Assembly: GCA_036498205.1 (NCBI GenBank)
Contig: DASXIC010000166.1
Location: 1 to 45,820, forward strand
Reading direction: 5' to 3'
DNA from: AV69 sp036498205
GTDB taxonomy: Bacteria > Verrucomicrobiota > Verrucomicrobiia > Chthoniobacterales > UBA10450
DNA: 45,820 nucleotides
The notes beneath the pieces were generated by a model that did no database searches, was not told where the DNA came from, and worked only from the letters and a program-made list of their open reading frames with translations. This document shows, in pieces, positions 8,174-15,811 of this stretch. The first letter of the stretch is position 1; the number at the start of each line of letters is the position of its first letter. The translations under genes were made by a program, and so were the position numbers.

Positions 8174-10070
8174 AAGCGCGCTACCGCTTCTTGACGGAAT
8201 TCGTGGACCTGCGGACGTAAAGGCAATCCACGAGCAGGACCTTCCCCAGCTGGCCCAGGAAGTTCGCGAAGAACTGATTAAAGTGCTTTCACAAACGGGA
8301 GGCCACCTCGGTCCCAATCTTGGCGTCGTCGAGTTGACTATCGCCCTCCATCGCGTTTTCGATACGCCCAAGGATCGGTTTGTTTTCGACGTCAGCCATC
8401 AGGGTTATGTCCATAAAATGTTCACCGGACGGCGCGATCGCATAAGCACAATGCGCCAGTACCAGGGGCTGAATGGATTTCTTCTGCGTACCGAGAGCGA
8501 GCACGATTGTTATGGTGCAGGCCATGCCGGCACCGCCTTGTCGGCGGGCCTGGGGATGGCCGTGGGCCGTGATTTGCGAGGCGGGGATGAGCATGTCGTC
8601 GTCGTCGCGGGCGATGCCGCCTTCACCTGCGGTATCAGTTACGAGGCGCTCAACAACGCCAAGTCGCAGACGAAACGGTTTATCGTTGTGTTGAACGACA
8701 ACGAATGGTCGATCGCAAAAAACGTCGGCGCCATCGCCTCCTATTTTAACACGCTTACGACCAATCCGATGTACGCTGGATTGCACGAGAAGGCGCGCAG
8801 ATTTATTGAAGCGATAGCGGGTAAGAGTGCGGTGCATCTTGCCCACAAATTCGAGGAAGGCGTAAAGAACCTGCTCGTACCGAGTGTCATCTTCGAAGAA
8901 TTCGGCTTGCACTACTACGGCCCAATCGATGGCCACGATATTCCGCTCCTGATTAAGACTTTCGAATTCTTAAAGACGCAGGAGGAACCGGTGCTTCTGC
9001 ACATTCTGACCAAAAAAGGAAAGGGCTATGAGCCTGCTATTGCAAAACCGGACAAGTTCCATGGGCTCGGAAAATATAAACTCGAAACTGGCGAGACTGC
9101 GCCAACACCGACCCCGACGTATTCTGAGATACTCGGGAAAACACTGGCCAAATTCGCCGATTCAAACAAAAAAATCGTCGCTATTACTGCGGCGATGCCG
9201 AGCGGAACCGGCCTTGGGTTCTTTCAAGCTGCTCATCCTGACCGCTATTACGACGTGGGCATCGCGGAGGAACACGCTGCGCTTTTCGCCTGTGGTTTGG
9301 CAACTCAGGGATTGAAACCGTTCCTGACGATCTATTCCACTTTCATGCAACGGGCCTACGACATGATCATCCATGATATCGCGCTGCAAAATCTCAACGT
9401 TTCCCTTTGCATGGACCGGGCGGGATTAAGCGGTGACGACGGCCCAACGCATCATGGGCTATTCGACATCGGTTATCTGCGCCACATACCAAATTTCGTC
9501 CATATGCAGCCAAAGGACGAAGATGAGTTCGTTGACATGCTCTGGACGATCGCGAACTACGACTCAGGCCCAATCGCGATTCGTTACCCGCGTGGAGCGG
9601 GGATAGGCGCCAAGCCCAAGGAATCGCCGCGTTTGCTCGAGATCGGCAAGGCGGAGGTGGTGCAACATGGCCGAGATGTCGCAATTTTCGGCCTGGGTAA
9701 CATGTTCGAAGTCGGGCAGGAAGCAGCCAAGCTACTCGAGGAGCGGGGCGTTTCCGTCGCCTTGATCAATCCGCGTTGGATTAAGCCTATCGACACCGGC
9801 ACGCTGGAGTTTTTTGCCCGCAGCGTGGAAGTGGTTGCGACCCTGGAAGACCATGTCCTGCACAACGGCTTCGGCTGCGCGGTGATGGAGCACTTGCACT
9901 CAAAAATGATCCACACGCCGGTGGTCCGTATCGGTTGGCCGGATCATTTTATCGAACACGGGACGATTCCAATTTTGCGCAAGAAACATGGGATCACGGC
10001 GGAAGCACTAGTGGAGAAAGTAATGCCGTTGCTACGACAGAAACCCGTGGCAAAAACCAGCGCTGCCTGA
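8151..10070 (+). CDS. dxs: 1-deoxy-D-xylulose-5-phosphate synthase
   Basis: Dxs condenses pyruvate and glyceraldehyde 3-phosphate with thiamine diphosphate, the first step of the MEP pathway. The ATG at 8151 gives 639 residues, the usual length; a TTG at 8136 would add five. GGHLGPNLGVVELT carries the conserved active-site histidine, the transketolase-like central part has DVGIAEEHAALFACGLA with the catalytic Glu, and RAGLSGDDGPTHHG is the substrate loop. The ThDP motif reads GDAAFTCG rather than GDG and ends at NDNEWSIAKNVG where most enzymes have Met, so this is a divergent subtype. It overlaps xseB by 23 bases in another frame, suggesting coupled translation. Confidence 0.94.
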   Translation: MTTSASSKSALPLLDGIRGPADVKAIHEQDLPQLAQEVREELIKVLSQTGGHLGPNLGVVELTIALHRVFDTPKDRFVFDVSHQGYVHKMFTGRRDRISTMRQYQGLNGFLLRTESEHDCYGAGHAGTALSAGLGMAVGRDLRGGDEHVVVVAGDAAFTCGISYEALNNAKSQTKRFIVVLNDNEWSIAKNVGAIASYFNTLTTNPMYAGLHEKARRFIEAIAGKSAVHLAHKFEEGVKNLLVPSVIFEEFGLHYYGPIDGHDIPLLIKTFEFLKTQEEPVLLHILTKKGKGYEPAIAKPDKFHGLGKYKLETGETAPTPTPTYSEILGKTLAKFADSNKKIVAITAAMPSGTGLGFFQAAHPDRYYDVGIAEEHAALFACGLATQGLKPFLTIYSTFMQRAYDMIIHDIALQNLNVSLCMDRAGLSGDDGPTHHGLFDIGYLRHIPNFVHMQPKDEDEFVDMLWTIANYDSGPIAIRYPRGAGIGAKPKESPRLLEIGKAEVVQHGRDVAIFGLGNMFEVGQEAAKLLEERGVSVALINPRWIKPIDTGTLEFFARSVEVVATLEDHVLHNGFGCAVMEHLHSKMIHTPVVRIGWPDHFIEHGTIPILRKKHGITAEALVEKVMPLLRQKPVAKTSAA

Positions 10071-10111
10071 TTCGTCGGCCCGACTTTGGCCGTTAACAGA
10101 AAGCTGCCGCA

Positions 10112-11116
10112 ATGGCCGTAATCGAAGCTCACGAGCTGACGAAAGTCTATCGTACCTACCGCAAGGAAAGCGGACTGCGCGGCGCAATCAAGGGTCTGTT
10201 CCGACGGCATTATGATCAAACCCGTGCGGCCGACCATGTCACTTTCCAAATCGATGAAGGCGAGTTCGTCGGATTCCTGGGCCCAAATGGAGCGGGCAAG
10301 ACGACAGTGCTGAAAATGCTTTCCGGTTTGCTCAATCCGACATCGGGGGATGCCCGTGTCCTTGGCTTTATACCATGGGAGCGCCGGAATGAGATGAAGC
10401 GGCAATTCAGCCTGCTCATGGGGCAAAAAAATGCGCTTTGGTGGGATCTGCCGGCGCAGGAATCGCTCGAACTAAACCGGGCGATTTATGGAATCGATCG
10501 CGACCGTTTCAAAAAGGTGGTCGGTGGCTTGAGCGAACTGCTCGAGGTAACCGACAAGATGAATGTAATGGTGCGCGAACTTTCGCTAGGGGAGCGCATG
10601 AAAATGGAATTGATCAGCGCGCTCATTCACGAACCACGGGTGCTGTTTCTCGACGAACCTACCATTGGGCTGGATGTCGTGAGCCAGAAAAGGGTGCGGG
10701 ATTTTTTGCGCGTTTATAACGAGCGACATCGCATCGTTACGATGCTAACCAGCCATTACATGCAAGATATCCAGGAGCTTTGCGATCGCGTCATCATCAT
10801 CGATCATGGAAAGATTTTTTTCGACGGGCCGCTCGATCGGATCATTGATCGGTTCTCCGCCGATAAAGTGGTAAGTCTCACCTTTGCTGAAGAGGCGGTG
10901 CGGGATTTTTCGGCATTTGGGGAAATCGTCGCGCAGACTCCGGTCTCGGTGCAGCTAAAAGTGCCGCGGGCAAAGGTGACGGAGACGTGCCGGCGCCTGC
11001 TTGAGGCTTGTAACGTCAGTGACATAAATGTGCAGGAGATGCCAATCGAAGAGGTGATCCGTCAACTCTTCGGCGAGCGTAGCGCGCACGAATCGCCCCT
11101 CCCAGTGACGGTTTAG
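10112..11116 (+). CDS. ABC transporter ATP-binding protein, ABC-2 (YbhF/DrrA-like) type
   Basis: The 334-residue protein is a cytosolic ABC ATPase. Walker A is GPNGAGKT at 57-64, the signature appears as LSLGERMK, Walker B follows as VLFLDEPTIGLD, and the switch histidine lies in LTSHYMQDI. An N-terminal insertion (residues 15-40, basic) and a 70-residue C-terminal extension are features of the exporter ATPases of the ABC-2 family, which usually work with YbhS/YbhR-like permeases. No permease gene is adjacent: the stop overlaps the convergent gene at 11113 by 4 bases. The partner is therefore encoded elsewhere or lost. It lies 41 bases after dxs. Confidence 0.9.
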   Translation: MAVIEAHELTKVYRTYRKESGLRGAIKGLFRRHYDQTRAADHVTFQIDEGEFVGFLGPNGAGKTTVLKMLSGLLNPTSGDARVLGFIPWERRNEMKRQFSLLMGQKNALWWDLPAQESLELNRAIYGIDRDRFKKVVGGLSELLEVTDKMNVMVRELSLGERMKMELISALIHEPRVLFLDEPTIGLDVVSQKRVRDFLRVYNERHRIVTMLTSHYMQDIQELCDRVIIIDHGKIFFDGPLDRIIDRFSADKVVSLTFAEEAVRDFSAFGEIVAQTPVSVQLKVPRAKVTETCRRLLEACNVSDINVQEMPIEEVIRQLFGERSAHESPLPVTV

Positions 11117-11379
11117 TGCTGGAATACTGCGGTCCGCAGTTGCTGCGAATAAGCCGGGTTCACTTCGAAGGAAACGGTTGGCATTTCCGCCAAATCAACC
11201 TGCTCGCTATAGGGAATGCTTTCGACGAAACCGGCAGCGATCAGCCCGTTCAAGGTGTCGCTCACGTCTTCCGGATCCATCCGCGTGGCATCTAAAATGT
11301 CTACTCCGAGCATCGATTCAGTAAAACCGATAGCCCGAACCACTGTTGCCTCGCGGCCGGATAACCTGATGTCCCGCAT
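11113..11379 (-). CDS. Small winged-helix-like protein, unknown function
   Basis: Starting at the ATG at 11379 the product has 88 residues; an ATG at 11427 would give 104 and overlap the upstream gene by 20 bases. The stretch LSGREATVVRAIGFTESMLG followed by DILDATRMDPEDVSDTLNGL and IAAGFVESI has the spacing of a winged helix-turn-helix with a wing ending in a hydrophobic strand. It is last in the rodA-scpA-epimerase-this gene run. I do not recognise the family. It could be a small DNA-binding or ScpB-like accessory protein, but no specific similarity supports that. Confidence 0.6.
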   Translation of the reverse strand: MRDIRLSGREATVVRAIGFTESMLGVDILDATRMDPEDVSDTLNGLIAAGFVESIPYSEQVDLAEMPTVSFEVNPAYSQQLRTAVFQH

Positions 11380-11407
11380 GGCTGAGAGTTTGAGCAGCAA
11401 GCATGCC

Positions 11408-12283
11408 TCAACTTTCACCGCGAACATCGGCAAAGTGCAGGTTGGAACTGGGAAAGATGGACCGGCGAAAACCCTCGATGTAACTCGGATAAATCGGTGC
11501 CCAACCGAGAGCACGCAATTTGGCGTTGCTCACCCGCTTGTTGGAATCGCCACGTTTTCGCCGCGGCGTGGCCCGATTGGAATCAGCAAGCGGAATTGTC
11601 AGTTGCTGTGAAAGCCATTTCAGAATCTCACTTCGCGGCACCGGCAAATCGTCCACCACATTGAAAATTCTCGGCGGCATAATGGCCTTTTCTCCGGCCA
11701 GAAAAAAAATGGCTGTTGAAATGTCGTCGCGGTGAACCTGATTTGTGATCCGGTCCGAGTCCGGCGCTTTGGCGGTTCCCTCGACCACACTGCGAAGGAG
11801 AAAGGAACGCCCCGGCCCATAAATTCCGGCGACACGTAAGACAATGCCACCACGACTCAGAACAATCTCTTCGGCGCTTCGCAAAATTCTTCCCGTCTCG
11901 GTCGACGGTTCGGCCGGGCTTTCTTCATTTACCCATTCCCGGTCGGATTGAGCATAAACGCTCGTGCTGCTGGTGAAAATCAATCGGGCTTGCGGAAAGG
12001 AGGCGGCGAGATTCGCCAAACCAGTTTGGTAAACCCGGCGGTAGGACCCAGCATTTCTGTTCGCCGCACCAGCGCAATGTACGACAACCTCCGCGTCGAA
12101 ACTGTTCCGACAGACGCTTTCGGAGTCGGACAAGTCTACTGCCTCGACGCGGATCCCGTTCTGAGAGACCTCCTCCTCCAATTTCCGTAACTTCCAGCCC
12201 GCGACGTCCCAGCCGGCTTCAACAAACCGCTTGGCAACTGCGGTTCCAAGATAGCCGCAACCGGCGACCAGAATCCGCCGCAT
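11408..12283 (-). CDS. NAD(P)-dependent epimerase/dehydratase family protein (extended SDR, YeeZ-like)
   Basis: The ATG at 12283 follows the scpA stop by one base and gives 291 residues. The N-terminal nucleotide-binding loop is ILVAGCGYLGTAVAKRF, the extended-SDR strand reads LIFTSSTSVYA, and IVLRVAGIYGPGRS is the later family block. The serine of TSSTSVY and Tyr are present, but the YxxxK lysine is not obvious; the segment after it is QSDREWVNEESP. This atypical pattern matches the YeeZ-type subgroup. Substrate unknown. Co-directional with rodA and scpA and probably co-transcribed. Confidence 0.8.
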   Translation of the reverse strand: MRRILVAGCGYLGTAVAKRFVEAGWDVAGWKLRKLEEEVSQNGIRVEAVDLSDSESVCRNSFDAEVVVHCAGAANRNAGSYRRVYQTGLANLAASFPQARLIFTSSTSVYAQSDREWVNEESPAEPSTETGRILRSAEEIVLSRGGIVLRVAGIYGPGRSFLLRSVVEGTAKAPDSDRITNQVHRDDISTAIFFLAGEKAIMPPRIFNVVDDLPVPRSEILKWLSQQLTIPLADSNRATPRRKRGDSNKRVSNAKLRALGWAPIYPSYIEGFRRSIFPSSNLHFADVRGES

Positions 12284-12284
12284 T

Positions 12285-13007
12285 TCACGATCCTGCCGCC
12301 AGCTCGATTTCGCCAAACGGGTCTTTCTGCGTGGCGCGCACCTGTTTTAGCCGAATTAGCTCGAGCAGGGCGAGAAACGTAACCACTATCTCGACACGCG
12401 ACGCGGCATCGGCGAATAATTCCGAAAATCGCAGCGGCCTGCCTGTGGCGACCCGAGCAAGAATCGATTCAATCTTGTCCGACACCGTAAAATTCTCACC
12501 GAAAATTTCCTGTAGTTCCCGCCGCGCCTCAACTCGCTTGATCACCTGCTGAAAGGCATTGATCAGCTGAAAAATTCCGACGTCACCCAGCGGGATCGGC
12601 GCGGTTCCATCAGAAGCGGCGACGCCGCCGCGCGTGAAAATATTTTCCTGTTCGATTGCCCGATGCTGCAGTTGGGCGGCCGCTTCCTTGAACTTTTTGT
12701 ATTCGATCAATTGGCGGATGAGGTCCCAACGCGGATCATCCTCTTCAGCTTCCTCGTCGGGCGGTTGCAAATCGAGAGGAAGCAAGCTCCGACTTTTCAA
12801 GTAGAGAAGATTTGCCGCCATGACGACGAATTCGCCGGCGATGTCGATGTTCAGCTCTTTGAATGCTTCAAGGTAGTCGAGGTACTGACGCGTGATCCTT
12901 TCGATCGAAATGTCGTAGATATCCAGCTCGTCGCGCTTAATGAGATAAAGCAACAGGTCGAGCGGCCCTTCAAAAACCTCGAGCCTGACCTTGTAGTCGG
13001 TGTTCAT
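12285..13007 (-). CDS. scpA: Segregation and condensation protein A
   Basis: ScpA is the kleisin that bridges the SMC heads in the bacterial condensin. The 240-residue product (ATG at 13007) begins YKVRLEVFEGPLDLLLYLI and continues KRDELDIYDISIERITRQYL, the diagnostic N-terminal region that binds the SMC neck. AGEFVVMAANLLYLKSRSLL is the second conserved helix. The C-terminal winged-helix part (from about residue 185) is present as SRVEIVVTFLALLELIRL. The usual partner gene scpB is not next to it; an epimerase gene and a small winged-helix-like gene follow instead. An in-frame codon at 13067 lies within rodA and is not favoured. Confidence 0.95.
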   Translation of the reverse strand: MNTDYKVRLEVFEGPLDLLLYLIKRDELDIYDISIERITRQYLDYLEAFKELNIDIAGEFVVMAANLLYLKSRSLLPLDLQPPDEEAEEDDPRWDLIRQLIEYKKFKEAAAQLQHRAIEQENIFTRGGVAASDGTAPIPLGDVGIFQLINAFQQVIKRVEARRELQEIFGENFTVSDKIESILARVATGRPLRFSELFADAASRVEIVVTFLALLELIRLKQVRATQKDPFGEIELAAGS

Positions 13008-13036
13008 GGTCGTGCCGGTGGGGCCATCAACTCCAC

Positions 13037-14185
13037 TTAGCGGAGGCGAGACCTTCGGTGGACCCAAACGCTATTCACGATCCCGAGCCCAAACATAATC
13101 ATCAGAACAAACGAACCGCTGTAGCTTATCAGCGGAAGCGGTACTCCGGTGATCGGCAAAACAGAGATCGTCATACCGATATTTTGAAAGATGTGGGTAA
13201 AAATTAATGCGGTAATGCCGACAACAAGAAGCAAACCAAACTGGTCTCCCGCCCAGAAGGCCACGAATAAGCATGTCAGAAGCAACAAACCGAAGGCACC
13301 GAGCAAAAACATTCCGCCGACAAATCCCCACTGCTCGCCGATCGCAGAAAAAATGTAGTCATTGTGGACAGCCGTTGCCGGAAGAAAACCCAGTTCGATT
13401 TGTGTGTTAGGCGCTTTGAAACCTTTACCAGCCCAGCCACCGGAACCAATGGCTATAAGGGATTGATTGATCGCCCAGGCCGAGCCCTGCCGATCGATGT
13501 CAGGATTAATGAACGCGGTGATCCGCTCCTGCTGGTACGGTTTCAATCCCACATTGACCGCGATCGGGATGAAAGCGATCGCAATCAAAATGATGCAAAT
13601 AAGATAGCGCACCGGCATTCCACCCACAAAGAGCAGCGCCATCAGCACCGGCGCCCAAATGATTACCTCGCCCAGATCCGGCTGCATAAGGATGAGCAGG
13701 CAAGGCGCTCCAACTATGGCCCCGCAAAGAAGCAGCCGCAGCATCGGATGCATTTCCTTGAACTGACTGAGAAATAGCGAAAGCACCATGATTCCGGCGA
13801 TCACAGCCAGCTGGGCCGGTTGAAAATTGACAGGTCCGATGTGCAGCCAGCTGCGAGCGCCGTAAACCTTTTGTCCCATAAATTTTGTCAGGATTAAAAA
13901 GCCCAGTCCCGCCAAATACATCGGGAGTGCTCCCCACCGAACCCATTTGTAATCAATCAAACTCGTAATGATGAAGGCGAAGAAGCCCACCACCACCCAA
14001 TTGGCCTGCTTGCGCCAGAATTCGGCCGCCACCGGATCTTCGCGCATATAGGTTGCGCTGTAGATCGCGATAACGCCGAAAATCGCCAGCGCCAGCATAA
14101 CCGACATGAGAAGCCAGTTAAGGCTGAGAATTTTTCTGAGAAACGGCGTCACGTCTTCGAGAAAGAGCGGCTGAATATACCGCAC
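13037..14185 (-). CDS. rodA: Rod shape-determining SEDS glycosyltransferase RodA
   Basis: RodA is the SEDS-family peptidoglycan glycosyltransferase of the elongasome, working with a class B penicillin-binding protein. The 382-residue polytopic protein has about ten membrane spans. The family blocks are visible: GARSWLHIGPVNFQPAQLAV, LMQPDLGEVIIWAP, QQERITAFINPDIDRQGSAW, NQSLIAIGSGGWAGKGF, FLPATAVHNDYIFSAIGEQW and GVPLPLISYSGSF. RodA rather than FtsW is favoured by GVPLPLISYSGS and the gene order with scpA. No mreBCD or PBP2 gene is visible upstream. The gene starts the minus-strand run; a 264-base AT-rich region separates it from the divergent SprT-like gene. Confidence 0.95.
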   Translation of the reverse strand: MRYIQPLFLEDVTPFLRKILSLNWLLMSVMLALAIFGVIAIYSATYMREDPVAAEFWRKQANWVVVGFFAFIITSLIDYKWVRWGALPMYLAGLGFLILTKFMGQKVYGARSWLHIGPVNFQPAQLAVIAGIMVLSLFLSQFKEMHPMLRLLLCGAIVGAPCLLILMQPDLGEVIIWAPVLMALLFVGGMPVRYLICIILIAIAFIPIAVNVGLKPYQQERITAFINPDIDRQGSAWAINQSLIAIGSGGWAGKGFKAPNTQIELGFLPATAVHNDYIFSAIGEQWGFVGGMFLLGAFGLLLLTCLFVAFWAGDQFGLLLVVGITALIFTHIFQNIGMTISVLPITGVPLPLISYSGSFVLMIMFGLGIVNSVWVHRRSRLR

Positions 14186-14449
14186 AGCGTGTGCCCGTAA
14201 ACCTCGTCGTTCTTAAAAAAACCGGGACATCGCCAAATAGGGTCCGTGTAACCATTAAGCGATGAAGTCGGAATTTTTAACGCTAATTTATCAAATATGA
14301 TAATTTCTCAGATCCGTGGCAAGCACATAAGCCACTAATAACATGGTATTTATATCGCAAGAAAAACTTCTTTTGTCCTATTGTTTCGCAAGATCACTTC
14401 AGTTAACATCAATTGTCTCGCCGGAGGTATTAGGGGCAAGACATGGAAT
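14186..14449. promoter_or_regulatory. AT-rich divergent intergenic region with a palindrome and possible promoter
   Basis: This 264-base stretch lies between the divergent rodA and SprT-like genes and is clearly richer in A/T than its surroundings. It holds a 6-bp inverted repeat TTATCA-AATA-TGATAA at 14288-14303, a second one GTGGC/GCCAC at 14316-14320 and 14331-14335, and on the plus strand a -10-like TATGAT at 14296-14301 preceded 16 bases upstream by TTTTTA. The palindrome overlaps this -10 box, which would suit a repressor site. A role is inferred only; no known operator is matched. Confidence 0.35.
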
Positions 14450-14902
14450 ATGGCGAAACGAACCAAACGAAAAATCGCGCGGCCAAAGCTGCCGCTGCAG
14501 AGACAACTCGGGCTGGAGACGGGAGGTCGTTATTTCGATCTCCGCTCGATATTCGACAAACTGAATCGGCGCAATTTCGGCAACCGTCTCCGTAGTTACA
14601 AGGTTGTTTGGGGCAAGAAACGACGGGAGCGCCCCCGAGAATACTTTATTTTCGGCACGATTCAGGAAGAAGAGCGAGTCATTCGGATCAATCCGTGGCT
14701 GGATCAGCGATTTGTTCCCGCGTGGTTTTTGGAATACGTCCTTTATCACGAAATGCTGCATGCGGTCGTGCCTGATAAGGTTGACGGCGGAGGGCGCCGT
14801 TGCGTCCATACTGACGAATTCAACCGCCGTGAGCGGAAATTCCGTTTCTACAAGCGCGCTCGTCGCTGGGAGGACGAGAACCTCGCGCGATTTCTCCGTT
14901 AG
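14450..14902 (+). CDS. SprT-like zinc metallopeptidase family protein
   Basis: The ATG at 14450 gives 150 residues. The zincin motif HEMLH is at 100-104 with the likely third ligand His120 in CVHTDEFNRRERKF, the spacing of the SprT/Spartan family. The N-terminal part (RYFDLRSIFDKLNRRNF) is the SprT helix that precedes the beta strands. No C-terminal zinc ribbon is present, so it is shorter than E. coli SprT. In other organisms this family includes DNA-protein crosslink proteases, but a substrate cannot be inferred here. A longer start at 14381 is possible. The stop overlaps the stop of the convergent microprotein gene. Confidence 0.82.
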   Translation: MAKRTKRKIARPKLPLQRQLGLETGGRYFDLRSIFDKLNRRNFGNRLRSYKVVWGKKRRERPREYFIFGTIQEEERVIRINPWLDQRFVPAWFLEYVLYHEMLHAVVPDKVDGGGRRCVHTDEFNRRERKFRFYKRARRWEDENLARFLR

Positions 14903-15048
14903 CGCCTTTGAGCCGCCGCTGGCGGGGCGGCGAAATCAGACGGCGAGGGCGTCGTCGCCACGTTCTTTTTGATCAGATACCAGAGCGTGGTCGCGAGCAG
15001 GAGGGAGATCAACTTCGCGTGCCAGTTGTTCAGAATCAGTTTCTTCAT
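14899..15048 (-). CDS. YbbR/CdaR-like single-span membrane microprotein, overlapping cdaA
   Basis: The 49-residue product starts at the ATG at 15048 within the 3' end of cdaA, in a different frame, and shares 113 bases with it. Residues 1-30 (MKKLILNNWHAKLISLLL then ATTLWYLIKKNV) match the N-terminal membrane anchor of YbbR/CdaR proteins, typically NNW.LK..SL..A..LW. The extracytoplasmic YbbR repeats that normally follow are absent; the protein ends after about 18 polar residues. In Firmicutes CdaR binds and regulates CdaA, and cdaR lies directly after cdaA, as here. I infer a minimal CdaA partner or a remnant. No clear Shine-Dalgarno sequence is visible; coupling to cdaA is likely. Confidence 0.62.
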   Translation of the reverse strand: MKKLILNNWHAKLISLLLATTLWYLIKKNVATTPSPSDFAAPPAAAQRR

Positions 15049-15811
15049 AAGCGCGCTGCAATAGGATTTCGCTAATGCGTTTGTGGAATGTCTCGGGTGT
15101 GAAACCGCGTTCAATTCGTCGCCGATGACAGATGGAAATACCTCCCGTCTCTTCGGAAACGATGACGGCAACGGCGTCAGATTCCTCAGTCAGGCCAAGT
15201 CCGGCGCGGTGACGCAACCCCAGGCTGCGGTCAAGCGTTTCGCGCTGGCTCACCGGAAAAATGCAAGCGGCAGCGGCAATACGACCATTTCGAACAATGA
15301 CTCCGCCGTCATGCAACGCCGCTTTGGGATGAAAAATGGTGAGCATAAGCTCAACCGAAAAATCTGCGTCAACCAGCACCCCCGTCTCTTCATAAACGCG
15401 GATCGAAGTATCCCGTTCGATCGCAATCAGGGCGCCGAATTGCTTGCTTGCCAATTGCGTGACCGCTTCGACAAGGTCGTGTACCGTTTCGCGCTTTTCG
15501 CTCGTCAGGGAAAAGATGGGGTGCCCACCCAATTCTGCCAGGCCGCGACGCAATTCCGGTTGAAAAATGACGACCAAGGCAATGGCAAGAAAAACGGAAA
15601 AGCTACGAATGATCCAACCGATGACTACCAGGTTCAGCAACTGCGAAATCAGGGTCAGGGTAAGGAAAACAATGGCCAGACCCGTTAGCACCTTTGCACC
15701 GCGAGTGCCGCGGAAGTAAAGATAGCCATAGTAGATCCCGACGCTGAGCAGCAGGATCTCGATTGCACTCCGCCAGCCTCTGACCGCAAGCTGGAGCAGT
15801 TGGTCCATCAT
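14936..15811 (-). CDS. cdaA: Diadenylate cyclase CdaA (DacA)
   Basis: CdaA makes cyclic di-AMP from two ATP. The 291-residue protein has three N-terminal membrane spans (about residues 12-30, 40-58 and 62-84), then the DAC domain. The catalytic motifs are DGG at 168-170 (in ALHDGGVIV; the family consensus is DGA) and RHR at 200-202 (in SLGLRHRAG). The C-terminal about 60 residues are extended and acidic compared with the family, and encode the overlapping microprotein in a second frame. The ATG at 15811 overlaps the folP stop by 4 bases. folP-cdaA pairs are known from other phyla; glmM, the Firmicutes neighbour, is absent. Confidence 0.92.
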   Translation of the reverse strand: MMDQLLQLAVRGWRSAIEILLLSVGIYYGYLYFRGTRGAKVLTGLAIVFLTLTLISQLLNLVVIGWIIRSFSVFLAIALVVIFQPELRRGLAELGGHPIFSLTSEKRETVHDLVEAVTQLASKQFGALIAIERDTSIRVYEETGVLVDADFSVELMLTIFHPKAALHDGGVIVRNGRIAAAACIFPVSQRETLDRSLGLRHRAGLGLTEESDAVAVIVSEETGGISICHRRRIERGFTPETFHKRISEILLQRAYEETDSEQLAREVDLPPARDHALVSDQKERGDDALAV

